This document shows positions 1 to 9,974 of a DNA stretch of 64,000 nt, piece by piece (position 1 is the stretch's first letter; each line of letters opens with the position of its first letter). The position numbers and the translations under genes were made by a program. Source of the DNA: Halomonas beimenensis (GTDB taxonomy: Bacteria > Pseudomonadota > Gammaproteobacteria > Pseudomonadales > Halomonadaceae); contig NZ_CP021435.1 in the NCBI RefSeq assembly GCF_002549795.1, positions 1,488,001-1,552,000 on the forward strand, in the 5' to 3' direction. The notes beneath the pieces were generated by a model. The model was not told where the DNA came from, did not search any database, and worked only from the letters and a program-made list of their open reading frames with translations.

Positions 1-829
1 CGGTCGCGGCGAGCTTGTCCAGGTCGATGCCGGTGTCGATGCCGAGGCCGTCGAGCAGGTAGACCACGTCCTCGCTGGCCACGTTGCCGGAGGCGCCTTT
101 CGCATACGGGCATCCGCCGAGCCCGGCCACCGAGCTGTCGACCACGGCCACGCCTTCCTCGAGCACCGCGTAGAGGTTGGCCAGTGCCTGGCCGTAGGTG
201 TCGTGGAAGTGGGCGGCGAGCCGGGCCATGGGCACCTCCCGAGCCACGGCCTCCAGCATGCGCTTGGCCTTGAGCGGGGTGCCGGTTCCGATGGTGTCGC
301 CCAGCGAGATCTCGTAGCAGCCCATGTCATGCAGGGCCTTGGCGACCTCGGCCACCTTGGCGGGGGCGATCTCGCCCTCGTAGGGGCAGCCCAGCACGCA
401 GGAGACGTAGCCGCGCACGCGGACGTTTGCCTCCCGGGCGCGCTCGAGCACCGGGGCGAAGCGCTCCAGGGACTCGGCCACGGAGCAGTTGATGTTCTTG
501 CGGGAGAAGGACTCGGAGGCGGCGCCGAACACCGCGACCTCCTCGACGCCGCACTCCAGCGCGGCCTCGAGGCCCTTGAGGTTGGGGGTCAGCGCCGAGT
601 AGACGACGCCCTCGCGGCGCTCGAGGCCGGTCATCACCTCGCGGTGGTCGGCCATCTGCGGCACCCACTTGGGGGAGACGAAGCTGGCCGCCTCGATATG
701 GGCAAGCCCCGCCGCGCCCAGGCGGTCGATCAGTTCCAGCTTGGTCTCGGTCCCGATCGCCTCGGGTTCGTTCTGCAGCCCGTCGCGAGGGCCGACCTCG
801 ACCAGGCGCACGCGCTTGGGAAATGCCAT
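1..829 (-). CDS. liuE: hydroxymethylglutaryl-CoA lyase, 3' end cut by window edge
   Basis: Cleaves HMG-CoA to acetoacetate and acetyl-CoA, the last step of leucine/isovalerate breakdown in the cytoplasm. The 276 visible residues start [20 protein letters not shown]. The RDGLQN active-site strand is at 15-20, the metal-binding HFH at 207-209, and the family signature [11 protein letters not shown] near 239-249 with catalytic Cys240. The family is about 300 aa long, so roughly 25 residues lie beyond the edge. The ATG follows an AGGAGA ribosome site. It is the last gene of the liu operon, but 386 bp of repeat-filled DNA separates it from liuD. Identity is very secure. Confidence 0.96.
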   Translation of the reverse strand, partial: MAFPKRVRLVEVGPRDGLQNEPEAIGTETKLELIDRLGAAGLAHIEAASFVSPKWVPQMADHREVMTGLERREGVVYSALTPNLKGLEAALECGVEEVAVFGAASESFSRKNINCSVAESLERFAPVLERAREANVRVRGYVSCVLGCPYEGEIAPAKVAEVAKALHDMGCYEISLGDTIGTGTPLKAKRMLEAVAREVPMARLAAHFHDTYGQALANLYAVLEEGVAVVDSSVAGLGGCPYAKGASGNVASEDVVYLLDGLGIDTGIDLDKLAAT

Positions 830-885
830 GGGTTATCTCCTGTCCTGCTCAAGACGGGCCGATGATCTGGCCTCGCGTCGCGGCT

Positions 886-1066
886 TACCCGGCGACAGTT
901 CTCCGAGGGGGCGCTGTAAATACTTCCCTGTACGCTACCGATGCCCTGCGGCGCTCTTGCATCCTGCGCCGCTTGCAGGGCCGGTGCGGGCCATCCATGG
1001 CCCGCCCGTTCGGAGCGGTGCTCCTCACCCATGGCATAGGACCCCCTCTTCGAACTGTCCCCGGCG
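886..1066 (-). repeat. dispersed intergenic repeat, copy A
   Basis: Read on the minus strand this stretch aligns with 18627-18840 over its whole length. Shared blocks include a ccatgggygagg start, GGCC.YGGATGGCC, GGCCCTGCAA.CG.CGCAGGATGC, GCGCCGCAGGGCA and a final GTCGCCGGGTAAGCCG-like end. One reading frame is similar in both copies (shared peptides GHGWP, AQDA and APQG), but neither copy has an operon position or ribosome site that makes a gene convincing. It is most simply a mobile or scattered intergenic element sitting between liuD and liuE. Its limits are approximate. Confidence 0.7.
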
Positions 1067-1123
1067 CCGCTCACCTGAGTTGTACCTGGCGATTGCCATC
1101 ATCGCCGATACGGCCATGCTACT

Positions 1124-1214
1124 GCTCGGCGCTCGGCGCTCGGCGCTCGGCGCTCGGCGCTCGGCGCTCGGCGCTCGGCGCTCGGCGCTCGGCGCTCGGC
1201 GCTCGGCGCTCGGC
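1124..1214. repeat. perfect tandem array, 13 copies of a 7-bp unit (GCTCGGC)
   Basis: Thirteen exact head-to-tail copies of GCTCGGC fill 91 bp and end one base before the liuD stop codon. There is no sequence variation between units, which points to recent slippage expansion or contraction. On the minus-strand transcript the unit is GCCGAGC. It lies in the same long liuD-liuE spacer as dispersed repeat copy A. Confidence 0.97.
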
Positions 1215-1215
1215 A

Positions 1216-3267
1216 CTATTCGTCCGCGGCGAACTCCAGCAGCACGTCGCCCTGGCCCACGGTATCGCCGGCGGCGAAGTGGAAGCTCTCCACGTGGCCG
1301 TCGGCGGGGGCGGTCATGGTGTGCTCCATCTTCATGGCCTCCATGACCATCAGCGGCATGCCCTTCTCCACCCGGGCGCCGGCCTCCACCAACAGGGCGA
1401 CCACGGTGCCGTGCATGGGCGCGGTGAGGGTGGACTCGGCCTCGTGGTGGCCGTGGTCGATGGCATCGATGCGCCGCCAGAACAGCCGGGTCTCCCGCTG
1501 CGGGTCCACCAGCACCACCACGTTGCCGTCGCGGCGGGCCTGCAGGCGGCGGCGGTGGCCGTTCAGGGTCACCGCCACGGCGTCACCCTCCAGCGGCTCC
1601 AGGGTGGCGGCGAAGGTCTCCCCGCCCAGGGTCAGCTGCCAGGGCGAGCCTTCCGTCTCGCGCCGGCCCTCGACCACCACCACGGCCTCGGAGTCGTCCT
1701 CGTCCTGGGCGTGGGCCGGGTCGCACAGGGCGATGCGGATGGTGTGCGGGGCGTTCAGCCGGAAGCCGTCGTGACGATCCCAGGGCGAATCGCTTTCGCA
1801 TTCCCGGGCCAGCTGGTGCAGGCCGATCAGGGCCGCGCTGGCGTATTCCTCGGGCGCATGGCGGCGCTCGGCGAACAGGGTGGCCTCGTTGCGCTCGATG
1901 AAGCGCGTGTCGAGGTTGGCGTCACGGAAGGCCGGATGGGTGGCCAGACGCTGCAGGAAGGCCCGGTTGGTCACCACGCCGCGCACGTCCAGGGCGGCCA
2001 GGGCCCGGTTGAGGGTGGCGAGCGCCTGGGTGCGGTCGTCGGCATGGACGATCAGCTTGGCCAGCATGGGGTCGTAGTGCATGGAGACGGCGTCACCGGT
2101 CTCCACGCCGCTGTCCAGCCGCACCCGGTCCGGGTCCAGGCCGGCGCCGGCCAGGTCCATGCCGAAGCGGGTCAGGGTGCCGGTAGCGGGCAGGAAGTCC
2201 TGCTCCGGGTCCTCGGCATAGAGGCGTGCCTCGAAGCTGTGCCCGGTGATGGTCAGCTCGTCCTGGGCCAGCGGCAGGCGTTCGCCCATGGCCACGCGAA
2301 GCTGCCACTCCACCAGGTCCTGGCCGGTGATCATCTCGGTGACCGGGTGTTCCACCTGGAGACGGGTGTTCATCTCCATGAAGTAGAAGCTGCCGTCCAC
2401 GTCGAGCAGGAACTCGACGGTGCCCGCGCCCACATAGCCGATCTCCCGGGCGGCGCGCACGGCGGCCTCGCCCATCTCGCGGCGCAACTCCTCGGTCATG
2501 CCGGGGGCGGGGGCCTCCTCGAGCACCTTCTGGTGGCGGCGCTGTACCGAGCAGTCGCGCTCGAAGAGGTAGACGCCGTTGCCGTGAGTGTCGCAGAACA
2601 CCTGGACCTCGACGTGGCGCGGCTGGACCAGGTACTTCTCGATCAGCATGCGGTCGTCGCCGAAGGCGGCCTTGGACTCGCGGCGGCAGCCGTCCAGGGC
2701 GGCCTGGAAGCCGTCCGCGGACTCCACCACGCGCATGCCCTTGCCCCCGCCGCCGGCGCTGGCCTTGAGCAGCACCGGGTAGCCGATGCGCTCGGCCTCG
2801 TCGCGCAGCAGGGCGTCGTCCTGGGACTCGCCATGGTAGCCGGGCACCAGGGGCACCCCGGCATCATGCATGCGCGCCTTGGCGGCGGACTTGTCGCCCA
2901 TGGCGGCGATGGCCGAGGCGGGCGGGCCGACGAAGGTGATGCCGGCGGCATCCAGGGCCTCCACGAAGAGGCCGTTCTCGGAGAGGAAACCGTAGCCGGG
3001 GTGGATGGCGCCGGCGCCGGTGCGCCGGGCGGCCTCGACCACGGCCTCCACGTTCAGGTAGCTCTCCCGGGCGGCGGCCGGGCCCAGGCGCACGGCCTCG
3101 TCGGCCTCGCGCACGTGGCGGGCGTTGGCGTCGGCGTCGGAGTAGACCGCCACGGTGCGCAGGCCCATGCGGCGGGCGGTGCGCATCACGCGGCAGGCGA
3201 TCTCGCCGCGGTTGGCCACCAGCAGGGTGTCGAAGCGCTGGGGGGTGTGCTGGTTCGTCCGGGTCAT
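1216..3267 (-). CDS. liuD: methylcrotonyl-CoA carboxylase, biotin-carrying alpha subunit
   Basis: Carboxylates its own biotin with ATP and bicarbonate and passes CO2 to the beta subunit, which converts 3-methylcrotonyl-CoA to 3-methylglutaconyl-CoA. The 683-aa protein has an N-terminal biotin carboxylase/ATP-grasp region (about 10-460, with the glycine-rich KASAGGGGKGM loop). It also has an MCC-specific middle domain and a C-terminal biotinyl domain with EAMKME, where Lys646 is the biotin site. Full family length. Its start overlaps the liuC stop by 4 bp (ATGA), so the two are translationally coupled. The 7-bp tandem array begins right after the stop codon. Confidence 0.96.
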   Translation of the reverse strand: MTRTNQHTPQRFDTLLVANRGEIACRVMRTARRMGLRTVAVYSDADANARHVREADEAVRLGPAAARESYLNVEAVVEAARRTGAGAIHPGYGFLSENGLFVEALDAAGITFVGPPASAIAAMGDKSAAKARMHDAGVPLVPGYHGESQDDALLRDEAERIGYPVLLKASAGGGGKGMRVVESADGFQAALDGCRRESKAAFGDDRMLIEKYLVQPRHVEVQVFCDTHGNGVYLFERDCSVQRRHQKVLEEAPAPGMTEELRREMGEAAVRAAREIGYVGAGTVEFLLDVDGSFYFMEMNTRLQVEHPVTEMITGQDLVEWQLRVAMGERLPLAQDELTITGHSFEARLYAEDPEQDFLPATGTLTRFGMDLAGAGLDPDRVRLDSGVETGDAVSMHYDPMLAKLIVHADDRTQALATLNRALAALDVRGVVTNRAFLQRLATHPAFRDANLDTRFIERNEATLFAERRHAPEEYASAALIGLHQLARECESDSPWDRHDGFRLNAPHTIRIALCDPAHAQDEDDSEAVVVVEGRRETEGSPWQLTLGGETFAATLEPLEGDAVAVTLNGHRRRLQARRDGNVVVLVDPQRETRLFWRRIDAIDHGHHEAESTLTAPMHGTVVALLVEAGARVEKGMPLMVMEAMKMEHTMTAPADGHVESFHFAAGDTVGQGDVLLEFAADE

Positions 3268-4094
3268 TTACGGCGCTCCGTGTTCGATGAGGAGTCGGGG
3301 GCCCAGGCGGGGCGACGTTTCTCCAAGAAGCTGGCCAGGCCCTCCTGGCCCTCGTGGCTCACCCGCAGCTCGCTGATGATGCGGCAGGTGTGGTCGCGGG
3401 TGGCATTGCTGTCGGGTTCCCGGGCGACCTCGGCGAGCAGCGCCTTGGTGGCGCGGCTGGCCTGGGGCGAGGTGCCGAGCAGGGTCTCGACCATGGCCTC
3501 CACCGCCTCGTCGAGGGCATCCGGCTCGACTACCCGGTGGACCAGGTCCAGCCGTTCGGCGGTGGCGGCGTCCATGACCTCGGCGGTCAGGGCGTAGCGG
3601 CGCATCTGGCGCTCGCCGAGGGCCCGCTGCACGTAGGGGCTGATCACCGCCGGCGAGAGGCCGATGCGGACCTCGGAGAGGCAGAACCTGGCCTTCTCCG
3701 AGGCGATTACCACGTCGCAGCAGGCCGCCAGGCCCACGGCGCCGCCGAAGGTGGCGCCCTGCACGCGGCAGACGGTGGGGCAGGGCAGGGTGTCCAGGCC
3801 GTGCATCAGCGCCGAGAGCTCGCGGGAGTCCGCGAGGTTGTCCTCGAAGTCGTAGTCGACCATGCGCTTCATCCAGTTCAGGTCGGCCCCGGCGGAGAAG
3901 CTCTTGCCCTCCGAGCCCAGCACCAGCAAGCGTACCTCGCCGCGGTGAGCCAGCTCGCCGAGCCGCTGCAGGTGGTCGTTGAGCTCGGCGATGAGATGGT
4001 CGTCGAAGGCGTTGTGGACCTCCGGGCGATCGAGCGTCAGCCGGGCGACCCCGCGGTCGTCGATCTCGAGTCTTGAGAAGCTTGTCTGTGACAT
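3264..4094 (-). CDS. liuC: methylglutaconyl-CoA hydratase (enoyl-CoA hydratase family)
   Basis: Hydrates 3-methylglutaconyl-CoA to HMG-CoA. The 276-aa crotonase-fold protein shows the oxyanion segment SFSAGADLNWMK and the helix GATFGGAVGLAACCD. The block SEVRIGLSPAVISPYV is typical of the LiuC/AUH subgroup. The start ATG follows GAGGT. It sits between liuB and liuD in the usual liuABCDE order, which supports methylglutaconyl-CoA over general fatty acyl substrates. An inverted repeat fills the 135-bp gap to liuB. Confidence 0.93.
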   Translation of the reverse strand: MSQTSFSRLEIDDRGVARLTLDRPEVHNAFDDHLIAELNDHLQRLGELAHRGEVRLLVLGSEGKSFSAGADLNWMKRMVDYDFEDNLADSRELSALMHGLDTLPCPTVCRVQGATFGGAVGLAACCDVVIASEKARFCLSEVRIGLSPAVISPYVQRALGERQMRRYALTAEVMDAATAERLDLVHRVVEPDALDEAVEAMVETLLGTSPQASRATKALLAEVAREPDSNATRDHTCRIISELRVSHEGQEGLASFLEKRRPAWAPDSSSNTERRK

Positions 4095-4112
4095 GTCAGA
4101 CCTCGTTAGCAG

Positions 4113-4227
4113 AGCTTGAAGCCGGAAGCTGGAAGCTTGAAGAAACCCCGGTAGCTTGCCTCCGGGGCGTGCGGTGGTGACTTCCAGCTTAGAGCCTCAA
4201 GCTTCCGGCTCCCTTGCGCAGCAAGGG
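4113..4227. repeat. intergenic inverted repeat, copy 1, plus short hairpin
   Basis: The arms at 4113-4143 (GAAGCCGGAAGCTGGAAG core) and 4181-4210 (CTTCCAGCTT...CAAGCTTCCGGC) are inverted copies, with a smaller CCCCGG/CCGGGG stem between them. A perfect 7-bp hairpin (CCCTTGC-gca-GCAAGGG, 4211-4227) follows, directly beside the liuB stop. The same arm sequence recurs at 5861-5944. The element sits inside the operon and could form a strong mRNA hairpin after liuB. Confidence 0.8.
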
Positions 4228-4229
4228 GA

Positions 4230-5837
<1,608 letters not shown>

Positions 5838-5860
5838 TTATCCCTCCGGGATAAAAGCGG

Positions 5861-5944
5861 GAAGCTCGAAGCCGGAAGCTGGAAGGAATCCCATGAACGT
5901 GGAGGGACGATCTCTTCCAGCTTCAAGCTTCCTGCTTGTAGCTG
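5861..5944. repeat. intergenic inverted repeat, copy 2
   Basis: Left arm GAAGCTCGAAGCCGGAAG (continuing CTGGAAG) and right arm CTTCCAGCTTCAAGCTTCC (continuing to GTAGCTG) form an imperfect inverted repeat. It is of the same family as 4113-4210 and fills almost all of the liuA-liuB gap. Two copies in consecutive junctions of one operon suggest a repetitive palindromic element with some effect on, or tolerance by, the transcript. Confidence 0.8.
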
Positions 5945-5947
5945 GGT

Positions 5948-7117
5948 TTAAGCCGATTCGTTGAAGATCTCGCGGCCGATCAGCATGCGCCGGATCTCGC
6001 TGGTGCCGGCGCCGATCTCGTAGAGCTTGGCGTCGCGCAGCAGTCGCCCGGTGGGATACTCGTTGATGTAGCCGTTGCCGCCCAGCAGCTGGATGGCGTC
6101 CAGGGCGACCTGGGTGGCCTTCTCGGCACAGTAGAGGATGACGCCGGCGGCGTCCTTGCGCGAGGTCTGGCCGCGGTCGCAGGCGGCGGCCACGCTGTAG
6201 AGGTAGGCGCGGCAGGCGTTCAGGGTGGTGTACATGTCGGCCACCTTGCCCTGCACCAGCTGGAACTCGCCGATCGACTGGTCGAACTGCTTGCGCTCGT
6301 GGATGTAGGGCACCACCACGTCCATGGCGGCCTGCATGATGCCGATGGGGCCGGCGGCCAGCACGGTGCGCTCGTAGTCCAGGCCGCTCATCAGCACGCG
6401 CACGCCCCGGCCGACCTCGCCGAGCACGTTCTCCTCGGGCACCTCGCAGTCCTCGAACACCAGCTCGCAGGTGTTGGAGCCGCGCATGCCCAGCTTGTCG
6501 AGCTTCTGGGCGGTGGAGAAGCCCTTCATGCCCTTCTCGATGATGAAGGCGGTGATGCCCTTGGAACCGGCGTCCGGGTCGGTCTTGGCGTAGACCACCA
6601 GGACGTCGGCGTCGGGACCGTTGGTGATCCACATCTTGTTGCCGTTGAGGATGTAGCGGTCGCCGTCCTTGCGGGCACGCAGCTTCATGGACACCACGTC
6701 GGAACCGGCGCCCGGCTCGGACATGGCCAGGGCGCCGACGTGCTCGCCGCTGATCAGCCTGGGCAGGTACTTGGCCTTCTGCTCCGCGTTGGCATTGATC
6801 TTGAGCTGGTTCACGCAGAGGTTGGAGTGAGCCCCGTAGGACAGCCCCACCGAGGCGCTGGCCCGGGAGATCTCCTCCATGGCGATGCAGTGGGCCAGGT
6901 AGCCCATGCCGGTCCCGCCGTCCTCGTCCGGCACGGTGATGCCGAGCAGGCCCATGTCGCCGAACTTCTGCCAGAGGTCGTTGGGGAACTCGTTCTTCTC
7001 GTCGATCTCGGCGGCGCGGGGGGCGATCTCGTCCCGGGCGAAGGCGTTCACCTGGTCGCGCAGCATGTTGAGTTCGTCGTCGAGGCCGAAGTCGAGGGGC
7101 TTGTAGGGGGCGTGCAT
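5948..7117 (-). CDS. liuA: isovaleryl-CoA dehydrogenase
   Basis: FAD-dependent oxidation of isovaleryl-CoA to 3-methylcrotonyl-CoA, passing electrons to ETF; first committed gene of the operon. With the start at MHAPYKPL the protein is 389 aa, the normal length, and the ATG follows GGGAGA at good spacing. An in-frame ATG 72 bp upstream has no such site. The acyl-CoA dehydrogenase signature [14 protein letters not shown] is at 131-144. SGLDYER ends with Glu249, which corresponds to the catalytic base position typical of isovaleryl-CoA dehydrogenases. The operator palindrome at 7202-7217 lies 85 bp upstream. Confidence 0.95.
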   Translation of the reverse strand: MHAPYKPLDFGLDDELNMLRDQVNAFARDEIAPRAAEIDEKNEFPNDLWQKFGDMGLLGITVPDEDGGTGMGYLAHCIAMEEISRASASVGLSYGAHSNLCVNQLKINANAEQKAKYLPRLISGEHVGALAMSEPGAGSDVVSMKLRARKDGDRYILNGNKMWITNGPDADVLVVYAKTDPDAGSKGITAFIIEKGMKGFSTAQKLDKLGMRGSNTCELVFEDCEVPEENVLGEVGRGVRVLMSGLDYERTVLAAGPIGIMQAAMDVVVPYIHERKQFDQSIGEFQLVQGKVADMYTTLNACRAYLYSVAAACDRGQTSRKDAAGVILYCAEKATQVALDAIQLLGGNGYINEYPTGRLLRDAKLYEIGAGTSEIRRMLIGREIFNESA

Positions 7118-7201
7118 GGCGATCTCCCTTGCTATGTCGAGTCGTGCGCCGGGTTGCGGCTGCATCAGGCAATTGGGTGGATGTGGCAAGCCTAGGCCAG
7201 G

Positions 7202-7217
7202 TTTACGTTAACGTAAA
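7202..7217. promoter_or_regulatory. 16-bp perfect palindrome, candidate LiuR operator
   Basis: TTTACGTTAACGTAAA is an exact palindrome in otherwise GC-rich DNA, 85 bp ahead of liuA. MerR-family LiuR regulators of branched-chain amino acid breakdown in gammaproteobacteria are known to bind ACGT-containing palindromes at this position. The assignment to LiuR rests on that resemblance. No liuR gene is in the window. Confidence 0.7.
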
Positions 7218-7576
7218 GTGCAGCCTTGGAGGCGTAGACCAAGGTCGCATTCGTGACTCGGCCTTCCGCCGTCGCCGCAGGCCGGGAAGGCGGGCGTCGG
7301 CCCCGTCTCGCCTGGCAGCGAGCCTCCGGCGTGGCTTTTCCTCACAACACCTTCCCTCAGCCTAGTCACTGACGCCAGGGCTGAGGGCGGGGGAGGCCCA
7401 GGAACACACTCAACGGGGCGGTCGACCAAGGAGAGGGACAGGCAGGTCATGGGCAGGCCATGTCCGCTTCCCTGACCGGGCCGGCCTCGAGGCCTTCGTC
7501 ACCGCGCGCAGGGGCGTGCTTCGCGGGGCCGAACACCCCCTGTTCCAGCCGGGGGCGAGGCCGCGGCGGCGTGGGC
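7218..7576. other. 359-bp intergenic region between liu promoter and tupA stop
   Basis: No convincing gene. A frame on the minus strand (7208-7450) lacks a ribosome site and protein-like composition. The stretch 7270-7400 is rich in short GC inverted motifs (for example CCTCAGCC...GGCTGAGG) and could contain the tup transcript end, but I cannot name an RNA or terminator in it. Confidence 0.4.
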
Positions 7577-8386
7577 TCACGGGGCGTTGGGGAAGAACAG
7601 CTGCTGGCCCTTCACCGTGAAGTCGGCGATGGCCCGCTGGCCCGCGTCGGAAAGCAGCCAGTCGTGCCACTGCTCGGCGAGGTCGTGCTCGAGGTGGGGG
7701 TGTCGCTGCTCGGAGAGCACCAGGCTGCCGTACTGGTTGAACAGCGCGGGGTCACCCTCGAAGAGCAGCGCGAGGTTCTGGCGGTTGTCGAAGGCCACCC
7801 AGGTGGCGCGGTCGGCCATCACGTAGGCGTCCATGCCGGCGGCGGTGTTGAGCGTCGCCCCCATGCCGCTGCCGAGCTCCCGGTACCAGGCTCCGTCGGG
7901 TTCGATGCCGGCGGCGTCCCAGAGGCGCCGCTCGGCCCGGTGGGTCCCGCTGTCGTCGCCCCGGGAGGCGAAGGGCGCCTCGGCCTGGCGGATGCGCGTC
8001 AGCGCCTGGGCGACGCTCCCGGCCCCCTCGATGCCCGCCGGATCCTCGGCGGGACCGAGGATCACGAAGTCGTTGACCATGACATCGGCCCGCTCGCTGG
8101 CGTAGCCCTCGGCGACGAAGCGCTTCTCGCCTTCGGTATCGTGGACCAGGAGGCTGTCGGCGTCGCCGCGGCGGGCGATCTCGAAGGCCTGGCCGGTGCC
8201 CACGGCGACCACCCGGACCTCGATGCCGGTGCTATCGGTGAACTTGGGGATGATGGCGTCGAACAGCCCCGAGTTCTCGGTGGAGGTGGTGGAGGCCAGG
8301 GTGATGTAGGGCGCCTCGTCCTGGGCCTGAGCGAACATGGAAAGGCCCAGCAGGCCGGCGGTGGCGAGCGTGATGCCGATTCGCAT
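7577..8386 (-). CDS. tupA: tungstate ABC transporter, periplasmic binding protein
   Basis: Captures tungstate in the periplasm and delivers it to TupB. The 269-aa protein has a Sec signal peptide (1-22, cleavage after AQA). The TTSTENSGL oxyanion loop at 33-41 is characteristic of TupA-type proteins, and a PBP-like domain covers the rest. Third gene of a minus-strand tupB-tupC-tupA operon, 37 bp after tupC. Molybdate binding (ModA) is less likely because the TTST..SGL motif and gene order fit Tup. The tungsten-using enzyme served is not evident in the window. Confidence 0.9.
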   Translation of the reverse strand: MRIGITLATAGLLGLSMFAQAQDEAPYITLASTTSTENSGLFDAIIPKFTDSTGIEVRVVAVGTGQAFEIARRGDADSLLVHDTEGEKRFVAEGYASERADVMVNDFVILGPAEDPAGIEGAGSVAQALTRIRQAEAPFASRGDDSGTHRAERRLWDAAGIEPDGAWYRELGSGMGATLNTAAGMDAYVMADRATWVAFDNRQNLALLFEGDPALFNQYGSLVLSEQRHPHLEHDLAEQWHDWLLSDAGQRAIADFTVKGQQLFFPNAP

Positions 8387-8423
8387 GGTGACGTTCCTTC
8401 TATGGCGGTTGACATCGGCGGGG

Positions 8424-9152
8424 CTAGCCGACCAGCTCCCCGCGCAGGAAGGCCGCCGCCTCGGGCGTGGCGGGGGCCGAGAAGAAGCGCTCGGCGTCGG
8501 CCTGTTCGAGCAGGCGGCCGTCGCACAGGAAGATCACCTCGTCGGCCAGGCGACGTGCCTGGTGCAGGTCGTGGGTGCTCATCAGGATCCGCGTGCCGCG
8601 GCGGTGGAAGTCGTCGACCGCCGCCTCCACCGCCCGGATGGCGGCGGGGTCCAGGGCCGAGGTGGGCTCGTCCAGGAAGAGCATGTCGGGCTCCAGCAGC
8701 CAGGCCCGGGCCAGGGCCAGGCGCTGCTGCTCGCCGCCGGACAGCACCCGGGCCGGCCGGCGGGCCAGTTCGCCCAGGCCGAAGCGTTCCAGGGCCTCGC
8801 GGGCCAGGCGGCGTCGCCGCCGCCAGGGGATGCCGTTCACGGCCAGGGCATAGGTCAGGTTGTCCAGGGCGCAGCGCTTGAGCAGCACCGGGCGCTGGAA
8901 GACCATCGCCTGACGCGGCGGTGCCCCTTCCCAGCGCACCCGTCCCCGGCTGGGGGGCAGCAGGCCGTGGGCCAGGCGCATCAGCAGGCTCTTGCCGGCG
9001 CCGTTGGGGCCCATGACCAGGGTGCGCCGGCAGCCTTCGAGGCGCAGCGAGACGTCCGTGAGCAGGGGCTGGCCGCGATGGACGAAGCTCGTCCCCTCGA
9101 GCGCCAGGGCGGCGACGTCGGCGTGCTGTCGGGCCTGCAGCATGGTGTTCAT
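8424..9152 (-). CDS. tupC: tungstate ABC transporter, ATP-binding protein
   Basis: ATPase that drives tungstate import with TupB. The 242-aa protein has Walker A GPNGAGKS (48-55), the Q-loop in MVFQRPVL, the ABC signature LSGGEQQ (137-143), Walker B MLFLDEP (157-163) and the switch histidine in STHDL. The start ATG overlaps the tupB stop (ATGA), so the genes are coupled. A second in-frame ATG three codons later is possible. No regulatory C-terminal TOBE domain is present, as usual for TupC. Confidence 0.9.
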   Translation of the reverse strand: MNTMLQARQHADVAALALEGTSFVHRGQPLLTDVSLRLEGCRRTLVMGPNGAGKSLLMRLAHGLLPPSRGRVRWEGAPPRQAMVFQRPVLLKRCALDNLTYALAVNGIPWRRRRRLAREALERFGLGELARRPARVLSGGEQQRLALARAWLLEPDMLFLDEPTSALDPAAIRAVEAAVDDFHRRGTRILMSTHDLHQARRLADEVIFLCDGRLLEQADAERFFSAPATPEAAAFLRGELVG

Positions 9153-9853
9153 CCCAGTCGCCTCCGTGCCGTCTCGCCGAGCAGGTGGGCCGCGGCGTTG
9201 ACCAGGGCGACCAGCGTCAGCAGCACGATGCCGAGCCCCAGGGCCAGGGGCAGGTTGCCCTTGCTGGTCTCCAGCACGATGGCCGTGGTCATTACCCGGG
9301 TCACGCCCTCGATGTTGCCGCCGACGATCATGACCGCGCCGACCTCGGCGCTGGCGCGGCCGAAGCCCGCCAGCACCACCGTGAGCAGCCCGAGGCGGGC
9401 GTCCCACAGCAGGGTGGGGATCATGCGCGCCCGGGACAGGCCCAGGGAGTGCAGCTGTTCGTGATACTCCTGGTGCAGCTCCTCCACCTGCTGGCGGGTG
9501 AGGGCGGCGATGATCGGCAGCACCAGCATGACCTGGGCGACCACCATGGCGCCGGGGGAGAACAGCAGGCCGAACTCGCCGAGCGGCCCGGCCCGGGAGA
9601 GCAGCAGGTAGACGGTGAGGCCGGCCACCACCGGGGGCAGGCCCATCAGGGCGTTGAGCGCGACGATCAGCACCCCGCGGCCCGGGAAACGCCACAGCGC
9701 CAGGGCCGCCCCCAGGGGCAGGCCCAGCAGGGCGGCGATCAGCACCGCGCTCAGCGAGACCTGCAGCGACAGCATCACGATGCCGAGCAGGGTCGGGTCC
9801 AGTTCGAGGATCATGGCCAGGGCGGTGGCCAGGGCGGAGTCGTGCTGGGGCAT
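9149..9853 (-). CDS. tupB: tungstate ABC transporter, permease
   Basis: Inner-membrane channel for tungstate. The 234-aa protein has about six hydrophobic segments. The BPD-type permease loop EELHQEYHEQLHSLGLSRARM couples to the ATPase. I chose the ATG at 9853 (MPQHDSAL) because GGAG stands 6 bases before it. Upstream ATGs at 9907 and 9880 would add 18 or 9 residues but have weak or no ribosome sites. First gene of the operon and divergent from the HTH regulator, with about 120 bp shared between them for control. Confidence 0.88.
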   Translation of the reverse strand: MPQHDSALATALAMILELDPTLLGIVMLSLQVSLSAVLIAALLGLPLGAALALWRFPGRGVLIVALNALMGLPPVVAGLTVYLLLSRAGPLGEFGLLFSPGAMVVAQVMLVLPIIAALTRQQVEELHQEYHEQLHSLGLSRARMIPTLLWDARLGLLTVVLAGFGRASAEVGAVMIVGGNIEGVTRVMTTAIVLETSKGNLPLALGLGIVLLTLVALVNAAAHLLGETARRRLG

Positions 9854-9974
9854 GCCGTTCTCCGAGTCGTTCACCGGCATGATGTGCCTTGTGTCGCCGG
9901 TTTGCATGGGGTGATGGAAAATATGCCGCTAGAATCATCCAAACGACATGCTGACGACGACGGGAGGCTCGCCC

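Noticed and set aside
886..1066. The open frame in the dispersed repeat as a real gene
   Set aside because: It lacks a good ribosome site and the match to the second copy fits a repeat as well; I kept it as a repeat and raised the peptide idea only as a finding.
1124..1214. Tandem repeat as a CRISPR array
   Set aside because: Units are 7 bp with no spacers; it is a simple tandem repeat.
823..3597. A 924-residue plus-strand open frame across liuD
   Set aside because: It lies antisense to liuD, has no ribosome site and has the low-complexity composition of a shadow frame in GC-rich DNA.
7208..7450. An 80-residue minus-strand frame ahead of liuA
   Set aside because: It overlaps the operator palindrome, lacks a ribosome site and has no protein-like pattern.
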